Shown: piece by piece, positions 59,442 to 64,000 of the stretch
How positions within the stretch are numbered: the stretch's first letter is position 1
How the letters are laid out: each line of letters begins with the position of its first letter
Source of the DNA: Fimenecus sp052298855
GTDB lineage: Bacteria > Bacillota > Clostridia > Oscillospirales > Acutalibacteraceae
Length of the DNA: 64,000 nt
Reading direction: 5' to 3'
Assembly (NCBI GenBank): GCA_052298855.1
Contig: DAVZXP010000010.1
Span: 1 to 64,000, forward strand
The notes under the pieces: model-generated
What the model saw: the letters and a program-made list of their open reading frames with translations, nothing else
What the model was told of the DNA's origin: nothing
Database searches by the model: none
Translations under genes and position numbers: made by a program

Positions 59442-60659
59442 ATGCAAAATTTTGAAAAATCACATAAGCTTGACCATGTTTGCTATGACATTAGAGGTCC
59501 GATTATGGACGAAGCAAACCGAATGACCGAAAACGGCATAAAGGTTTTGAAACTGAATATAGGCAATCCTGCGCCATTTAATTTTACGGCACCCGATGAG
59601 ATTATCAGAGATATGATATACACTCTCAGGGACTCCGAAGGCTATTCAGACTCAAAGGGTATTTTCTCGGCAAGAAAAGCAATAATGCAGTATTGTCAGA
59701 TAAAGGGAATTCCGAATGTTGATATAAATGATATTTACACAGGCAACGGTGCAAGTGAGCTTATTACAATGTCTATGCAAGGCTTACTTGACAACGGCGA
59801 CGAAATACTTGTTCCTGCACCTGATTATCCGCTTTGGACCGCTTCCGTTTCACTTGCGGGCGGTACTCCCGTTCACTATATGTGTGACGAGCAAAACGAG
59901 TGGAATCCCGACATTGAGGATATTAAAAAGAAAATAACCGACAGAACAAAGGGAATTGTTATCATTAACCCCAACAATCCCACAGGTGCTCTTTATTCTG
60001 AGGAAATATTGCTTGAAATCGTTGAGGTTGCAAGACAACACGGATTGATTATATATTCCGATGAAATCTATGACAGACTCGTTATGGACGGCTTAAAGCA
60101 TATTTCAATCGCTTCGCTTGCACCTGATGTTCCTTGCATTACTCTTAACGGACTTTCAAAATCGCACCGCATTGCAGGCTTTAGATGCGGTTGGATGGTT
60201 ATAAGCGGCGATAAATCAAGAATTAAGGGCTATATCGAGGGACTTAATCTTCTTTCATCGATGCGACTTTGTTCAAATGTTCCCTCGCAGCAGATTATTC
60301 AGACTGCATTGGGCGGTTATCAAAGCGTTGACGCTCTCTTAAAGCCGGGCGGAAGAATTTATGAGCAGAGAGAATGTGTTTATAACGCTCTTTCCTCGAT
60401 TGACGGAGTCAGCGTTGTGAAGCCCAAAGCCGCTTTCTATATTTTTCCGAAATTTGATATGGATAAATTCCATATAAACGATGACGAGCAGTTTGTTCTT
60501 GATTTCCTTAAAAAGAAAAAGATTTTGCTTGTTCAGGGTACGGCGTTTAATTACCCGACGCCCGACCACGCAAGAATTGTTTATTTGCCGACTGTAAAAG
60601 AGCTTACACATGCAACGGATGAGCTTGCGGATTTCCTGAAAAATTATTCACAGTATTAA
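59442..60659 (+). CDS. AlaA-type PLP aminotransferase (alanine/aspartate family)
   Basis: A 405-residue fold-type I aminotransferase. DIRGPIMDEANRM and KLNIGNPAPFNFTAPDEI are typical of the AlaA/YfbQ alanine aminotransferases; YTGNGASELI, VPAPDYPLW, INPNNPTGALYS, YSDEIYDRL and NGLSKSHRIAGFRCGW (PLP lysine) complete the set. It probably interconverts pyruvate and alanine with glutamate; aspartate or another substrate cannot be ruled out. Single gene with its own promoter and terminator. Confidence 0.92.
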   Translation: MQNFEKSHKLDHVCYDIRGPIMDEANRMTENGIKVLKLNIGNPAPFNFTAPDEIIRDMIYTLRDSEGYSDSKGIFSARKAIMQYCQIKGIPNVDINDIYTGNGASELITMSMQGLLDNGDEILVPAPDYPLWTASVSLAGGTPVHYMCDEQNEWNPDIEDIKKKITDRTKGIVIINPNNPTGALYSEEILLEIVEVARQHGLIIYSDEIYDRLVMDGLKHISIASLAPDVPCITLNGLSKSHRIAGFRCGWMVISGDKSRIKGYIEGLNLLSSMRLCSNVPSQQIIQTALGGYQSVDALLKPGGRIYEQRECVYNALSSIDGVSVVKPKAAFYIFPKFDMDKFHINDDEQFVLDFLKKKKILLVQGTAFNYPTPDHARIVYLPTVKELTHATDELADFLKNYSQY

Positions 60660-60703
60660 AAAAAGCCTTAGAGATATAACTTCAATCTCTAAGGCTTTTT
60701 TGT
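60658..60703. terminator. Bidirectional intrinsic terminator
   Basis: AAAAAAGCCTTAGAGAT and ATCTCTAAGGCTTTTTT form a 17-bp stem between the convergent aminotransferase and ZIP genes. Confidence 0.92.
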
Positions 60704-61449
60704 TACATAACAACATCCAATATCATCATAATTAAAAATCCTATCGCAAACGAAAGGGCGCAAATACAGTCGTCTTTATTGTCTTTTGCTTCGGGGATAA
60801 TTTCATTTACCGTAACATAAATCATTGCACCTGCGGCAAAAGACAGAAGATAAGGCAAAAGCGAGGTAATCGTACTCGACATTAAAAATGTGAGTCCTGC
60901 GCCGATAGGCTCAACCGCACCGGACAGGACGCCGATAATAAACGACTTCGTTTTTGAATAACCTTTAGCTCTTGCGGGCAGGGAGACAACTGCGCCCTCC
61001 GGAATATTCTGTATTGCAATTCCGAGTGCGAGCGCAAAAGCCGAAGCAAAGGTTATGTTAGGACTTCCCGAAACAAGCGCCGAGAAAACCACGCCAACAG
61101 CCATACCCTCGGGTATATTGTGAAGCGTAACCGCAAAAATCAGCAGCTTGCTTTTGTCCGATTTTCCCTTTGCTTGTTTTATAAGCTTATCCGTTAAAAT
61201 CAGATAAGCTATTCCAATGCAAATTCCCAACGCAGCAGGGAAGAAGGACATTTTGTTCAAATGCTCCGATTGCTCTATTGACGGCAGAATAAGACTCCAT
61301 ATACTCGCCGCAAGCATTATTCCTCCCGAAAAACCGAGTATAGTTCTGTTGATTTTTTGATTGATTTTATTCTTAATAAAAAATGCCGAGCAAGCGCCTA
61401 AGGACGTTCCGACAAACGGCATAAGAATTGACAAAACTGTTCTTAACAT
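60703..61449 (-). CDS. ZIP-family divalent metal transporter
   Basis: A 248-residue, 8-helix membrane protein. The metal path is visible in helix 4, HNIPEGMAVGVVFSAL, and helix 5, NIPEGAVVSLPAR, both ZIP signatures; LLSFAAGAMIYVTVNEIIPEA is the third conserved stretch. Imports Zn2+ or another divalent metal. An inverted repeat around its promoter may be the site for a metal-responsive repressor. Confidence 0.92.
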   Translation of the reverse strand: MLRTVLSILMPFVGTSLGACSAFFIKNKINQKINRTILGFSGGIMLAASIWSLILPSIEQSEHLNKMSFFPAALGICIGIAYLILTDKLIKQAKGKSDKSKLLIFAVTLHNIPEGMAVGVVFSALVSGSPNITFASAFALALGIAIQNIPEGAVVSLPARAKGYSKTKSFIIGVLSGAVEPIGAGLTFLMSSTITSLLPYLLSFAAGAMIYVTVNEIIPEAKDNKDDCICALSFAIGFLIMMILDVVM

Positions 61450-61454
61450 AAAAA

Positions 61455-61515
61455 ATCACCTGTAACCGAGTATCTACAATCATTATATCTTGATTAAAAT
61501 ACTTTGTTACAGGTG
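61455..61515 (-). promoter_or_regulatory. Promoter and inverted-repeat control region of the ZIP gene
   Basis: CACCTGTAAC (61457-61466) and GTTACAGGTG (61506-61515) are perfect inverted 10-mers. On the minus strand the outer copy overlaps the -35 (GTAACA, 61505-61510), the -10 TATAAT is at 61482-61487 with 17 bases between, and the inner copy holds the ribosome site AGGTGA. This may be an operator pair or, for upstream transcripts, an RNA hairpin hiding the ribosome site. Confidence 0.5.
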
Positions 61516-61535
61516 TTTAGCTTGTTTATAGCTTA

Positions 61536-61988
61536 TCAGCAATCGATTGAATAGTCGTAATCGCAATCATAATCATAGTTATAATCATAATCGTTTGAGT
61601 ACCTGACATCGTCGTAATCATAGCTTTCGACGTAAGATGAGTCGTCGGCCTGCGATGATTTACGGTATGTATCTATAACGGGAATCATAGTTACTATTAC
61701 AATGAAAACTAAATAAATTACAATGAAAACTAAATAAATAATGAATGCTGTTAACGCACCCTTGCCTGCGGATTTTGCTTTTTTAGGTTCGCTGTGCATC
61801 ATTGCAAGATATAAAATCAAGCCAATGAGAGGAAACATAAAGCCTAAAATTCCAAGCAGTACAGATCCTTTTTCATCCTTAGCAGGGTTAGTTTTACCTG
61901 CTTCAAAGCCATAGCTCAATACAGCTCCGCAATTTTCACATTTTGCAGCATCGTCCGGGAGACTGCATCCGCAATTTTTACAATACAT
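61536..61988 (-). CDS. Zinc-ribbon membrane protein with Tyr/Asp-rich tail
   Basis: A 150-residue protein. It opens with a zinc ribbon YCKNCGCSLPDDAAKCENCG, then a Gly/Lys linker, a membrane helix (VLLGILGFMFPLIGLILYLA), a second, lengthened helix containing LVFIVIY twice in a row, and an external or cytosolic tail of alternating Asp/Tyr (DYDYNYDYDCDYDY). The exact 21-bp tandem duplication at 61696-61737 makes the seven-residue repeat. Function unknown; zinc-ribbon plus helix proteins of this kind are common in gut Clostridia. Confidence 0.8.
   Translation of the reverse strand: MYCKNCGCSLPDDAAKCENCGAVLSYGFEAGKTNPAKDEKGSVLLGILGFMFPLIGLILYLAMMHSEPKKAKSAGKGALTAFIIYLVFIVIYLVFIVIVTMIPVIDTYRKSSQADDSSYVESYDYDDVRYSNDYDYNYDYDCDYDYSIDC
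61696..61737. repeat. Exact 21-bp tandem duplication inside the zinc-ribbon gene
   Basis: ATTACAATGAAAACTAAATA plus A occurs twice back to back (61696-61716 and 61717-61737). It is in frame and adds seven residues to a membrane helix. Confidence 0.95.
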
Positions 61989-62004
61989 ATAAACCCACTC
62001 CTTT

Positions 62005-63240
62005 TTAATCGGTTTTAAGCAAAGCTTCTTTGCTTTGAATTTTTATATCAAAATAAATCTTATTTATTTTGCTTATAAGCTCATTGACCTTTTCATCTTT
62101 AGACCTTTTGCTTACACAAATAACATTTGACTTCATTTTTATAAGATTCGAGGTGTCACTCGGGTCGTAATTCATAAAAGTAAAAACTCCGTTGTCGTTC
62201 ATATCGAAATATTTTACTGCACCTGAAAAAGCTTCTTTATCGTCACAGTATTTTTTATACATAATATATGACTGTGCAATCTTTTCGCTAAGCTCATTAA
62301 GCACGTTACTGTTATAGTCAAGCGTTCTTTCAAGGACATAAACCGTATTTTTATTGTTCTCGCTTATCATTTTATCCAACAGTCGACCCAAAAACGGATA
62401 TATAAAAACGCCTTCACTATGTTCGCTTTTGATACTGAAAGGCTCTGAAAAGTAGCCGAGTATTTCTTTGTCTGCGTTTGCAACGGCATTTGTCAATTTA
62501 TCGTTATAGCTGCTTTCAAAATTATCAAACTGTGTTGAAAACCCATATTCACAAACGCTATACAGAGCAGGTATTTCTCTCGCACGCAGCTTTGTCAAAA
62601 AGTACTTATCGTTTTTCTTAATCGCCAATGCAACAACAGTTGTACGGATTTTATCGTTATTTATAATTTCATCATTGAGCTTGTTTGCGTTCCTCGACAT
62701 ATATTTCATTGCTTTATCGGGAGGCATAAAGGTCATAACATAATCTTTTGTACTTTCGTTATCAACAATAGTTATGTAATTGTTTTCTGTTAAAAATTTT
62801 ATAAGACCGTAATTTTCACATTCAAAAGCATAATCCAATATGGTTTTTCCGTATTCGTCGGCATTAAGAAAAAGCTTGTCGTCATTATTTATATACCTTT
62901 CCCAATAGCCTCTGTCGGTTGAGTGCGCAAAGGTGTAGTTTGAATATCTGTCGGGGAATGCAGGTTTTGATTTACCGGCGCTTAAAAGCTCCTCACAGGT
63001 TATCTCCAAAAGCTCCGTATAGTAGCCTAAATCCTGAATTTGAAGCCCGTATTTACCTGATTTTATTCCGGACAGCCTGTTTGCTTGCTTTTGGATTTCA
63101 TCATCACTTGGCTGTTCTCCTTTTTCAAGCAAAAGATACTGCTTGCAAAAATCCCTTCCCGACTTAAATTTATCACTTTTTTCATCAATGAGCTTAAACA
63201 AATATTTGCCGATTTCCTCATTGGTTGCAGTTCTGAACAT
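62005..63240 (-). CDS. Ankyrin-like protein with possible N-terminal DNA-binding domain
   Basis: A 411-residue protein. Residues ~1-100 look like a helical, Xre-like segment (EIGKYLFKLIDEKSDKFKSG, then RLSGIKSGKYGLQIQDLGYY). Around 125-160, LNADEYGKTILDYAFECENY followed by GLIKFLTENNY fits one ankyrin repeat; the rest is helical and charged with no motif I can name. No signal peptide. It lies next to the zinc-ribbon gene (16 bases upstream of it), so the two may be one unit. Function unknown. Confidence 0.6.
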   Translation of the reverse strand: MFRTATNEEIGKYLFKLIDEKSDKFKSGRDFCKQYLLLEKGEQPSDDEIQKQANRLSGIKSGKYGLQIQDLGYYTELLEITCEELLSAGKSKPAFPDRYSNYTFAHSTDRGYWERYINNDDKLFLNADEYGKTILDYAFECENYGLIKFLTENNYITIVDNESTKDYVMTFMPPDKAMKYMSRNANKLNDEIINNDKIRTTVVALAIKKNDKYFLTKLRAREIPALYSVCEYGFSTQFDNFESSYNDKLTNAVANADKEILGYFSEPFSIKSEHSEGVFIYPFLGRLLDKMISENNKNTVYVLERTLDYNSNVLNELSEKIAQSYIMYKKYCDDKEAFSGAVKYFDMNDNGVFTFMNYDPSDTSNLIKMKSNVICVSKRSKDEKVNELISKINKIYFDIKIQSKEALLKTD

Positions 63241-63511
63241 ATAATCTGCACTTCCTTTCTTTCACACTAATTATTATAGAGAGATTTTCCAAATATTTCT
63301 ATAACATATTTGCATATATATTTTTAATGTAAAATTTTTTGAGACAAAAAGTATATGGATTTTCTGTATATACATATTAAATATACGGATAAAAATGTTC
63401 GCATATATTTTTGAAATACCGATTTACTTGCAAATTGACGGATAAAATGATATATTAAATACAAAATTGGGGATGACACGGAAAAGCTTTGTGTCTTTTT
63501 GGGAGAAAATT
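63241..63511. other. AT-rich intergenic region
   Basis: No gene is seen in this 271-base gap between divergent genes. It is very AT-rich. On + a weak promoter-like TTGACG (63435-63440) lies before TATATTAAAT but the spacing is poor; on - TATAAT is present ~35 bases before the ankyrin-like gene without a clear -35. Confidence 0.4.
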
Positions 63512-63781
63512 ATGAATAACGTTCATGAAAAATTATTTAAAGAAATTAAAATGATTCAGGAAGAAGTTGTTTATACAGCATTAATCGAAAATCCTGATTT
63601 AAAAGACTTACTTTTTGATATAACATATGATACAATTTTTAAATTACTTGAAGTTTTTGATGGATATAGAAATACTGAATTGAATTTAGACATTATTGAT
63701 AAGAAAAATAAAAATTCAATAAATATAAATCGTAATTTACACGATTTATGTTCAAAATATCTTCATGACAAAGGTGAATAG
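63512..63781 (+). CDS. Small protein of unknown function
   Basis: An 89-residue, charged, mainly helical protein (MNNVHEKLFKEIKMIQEEVV, then LKDLLFDITYDTIFKLLEVF). ATG 63512 lies behind GGGAGA. I recognise no family. It is AT-richer than the core genes in the window and is followed by a hairpin and a broken gene, so the right edge may be an accessory patch. Confidence 0.6.
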   Translation: MNNVHEKLFKEIKMIQEEVVYTALIENPDLKDLLFDITYDTIFKLLEVFDGYRNTELNLDIIDKKNKNSININRNLHDLCSKYLHDKGE

Positions 63782-63825
63782 AATTTAGTTTGACACAGAA
63801 AAACAATTTCTAATGTTAACAAATG

Positions 63826-63853
63826 AAGCAGAGTGGGCAGCCACTCTGCTTTA
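63826..63853 (+). terminator. Hairpin, probable terminator
   Basis: AAGCAGAGTGG and CCACTCTGCTT pair around GCAG, followed only by a short TTAG, so termination may be weak. Confidence 0.55.
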
Positions 63854-63880
63854 GAAAAATAATAAGAAAGGAATTTTCAA

Positions 63881-64000
63881 ACGGATAAATTTAGTTCAAT
63901 ATCAGCAATTAAAGATGCAATTGCTGGTGAACATATAGTGGCTCACTTGATGTATATGTAGCTCACAATAAAATGGTATATATTTATAAAAATATATATG
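63881..64000 (+). pseudogene. Broken gene with ACG in the start position, runs off the window
   Basis: Behind AAAGGAATTTT at a normal distance is ACG-GAT-AAA-TTT, reading DKFSSISAIKDAIAGEHIVA and stopping at TAG 63959-63961. In another frame the sense seems to go on as AHNKMVYIYKNIY. This looks like a gene with a start mutated from ATG to ACG and a frameshift near 63957. The family is not recognised. ACG initiation with a sequencing error at the shift is the alternative. Confidence 0.45.

Noticed and set aside
61696..61737. Regulatory direct repeats
   Set aside because: The 21-bp duplication lies inside a reading frame in phase, so it is a coding duplication.

Overview
The window looks like chromosomal DNA of a low-G+C, endospore-forming anaerobe of the class Clostridia. 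An Oscillospiraceae/Ruminococcaceae-type gut bacterium is my best guess; the exact taxon cannot be read from the sequence. The reasons are the sporulation genes (sigG, a SPOCS/LysM coat-type gene, gerW/ytfJ, a dacF-type carboxypeptidase and an unlisted 28-codon spoVM), the IspH-S1 fusion known from Clostridia, acetate kinase, c-di-AMP synthase with its YbbR partner, and Gram-positive gene orders such as scpA-scpB and yicC-remA-gmk-rpoZ-priA-def-fmt-rsmB-rlmN-prpC-prkC-rsgA-thiN-spoVM.

Region 1 (1-12451) is an accessory glycan and phosphoester locus. It holds the end of an alkaline-phosphatase-superfamily phosphodiesterase, an organophosphate-antiporter-like MFS protein, a divergent AraC regulator, and one tightly packed + strand run: GH36 alpha-galactosidase, membrane-anchored metallophosphoesterase, two zinc-type dehydrogenases, an amidohydrolase-2 lactonase-like enzyme, GH95 alpha-L-fucosidase, and a second anchored metallophosphoesterase. 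A plausible reading is removal of alpha-galactose and alpha-fucose (and perhaps phosphate) from a host or plant glycan, with oxidative use of the freed sugar.

Region 2 (12452-14377) is a decayed integration site. It has a tyrosine-recombinase pseudogene with frameshifts and an internal deletion, then about 0.9 kb of non-coding DNA with three copies of a tRNA-Pro 3' end, each followed at once by an intrinsic terminator. Two copies are part of a roughly 107-bp folded direct repeat.

Region 3 (14378-31092) mixes sugar use and housekeeping: a GPH symporter, folC, GH38 alpha-mannosidase, a DUF1003 protein, ackA, a hypoxanthine-DNA glycosylase, tmcAL, an RpiR regulator, an HI0933-type flavoprotein, cmk, plsC, the ispH-rpsA fusion (with strong internal start sites) and a GH27 alpha-galactosidase carrying an inserted domain.

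Region 4 (31107-46288) is core and sporulation DNA: mtaB, sigG, tcdA, a SPOCS-LysM protein, DUF3343 with a cysteine desulfurase, cdaA-cdaR, DUF1385-prmC, an M50 protease, scpA-scpB, DUF2953, gerW, dacF-like and rluB.

Region 5 (46314-59336) is one long translation, cell-wall-signalling and repair operon. It begins at a near-consensus promoter before yicC and ends with a 51-codon hydrophobic gene, spoVM and a terminator. Region 6 (59384-64000) holds an AlaA-type aminotransferase, a ZIP metal transporter, a zinc-ribbon membrane protein with a Tyr/Asp-rich tail, an ankyrin-like protein, a small orphan gene and a broken gene running off the end. I found no intact tRNA, no rRNA and no CRISPR array.
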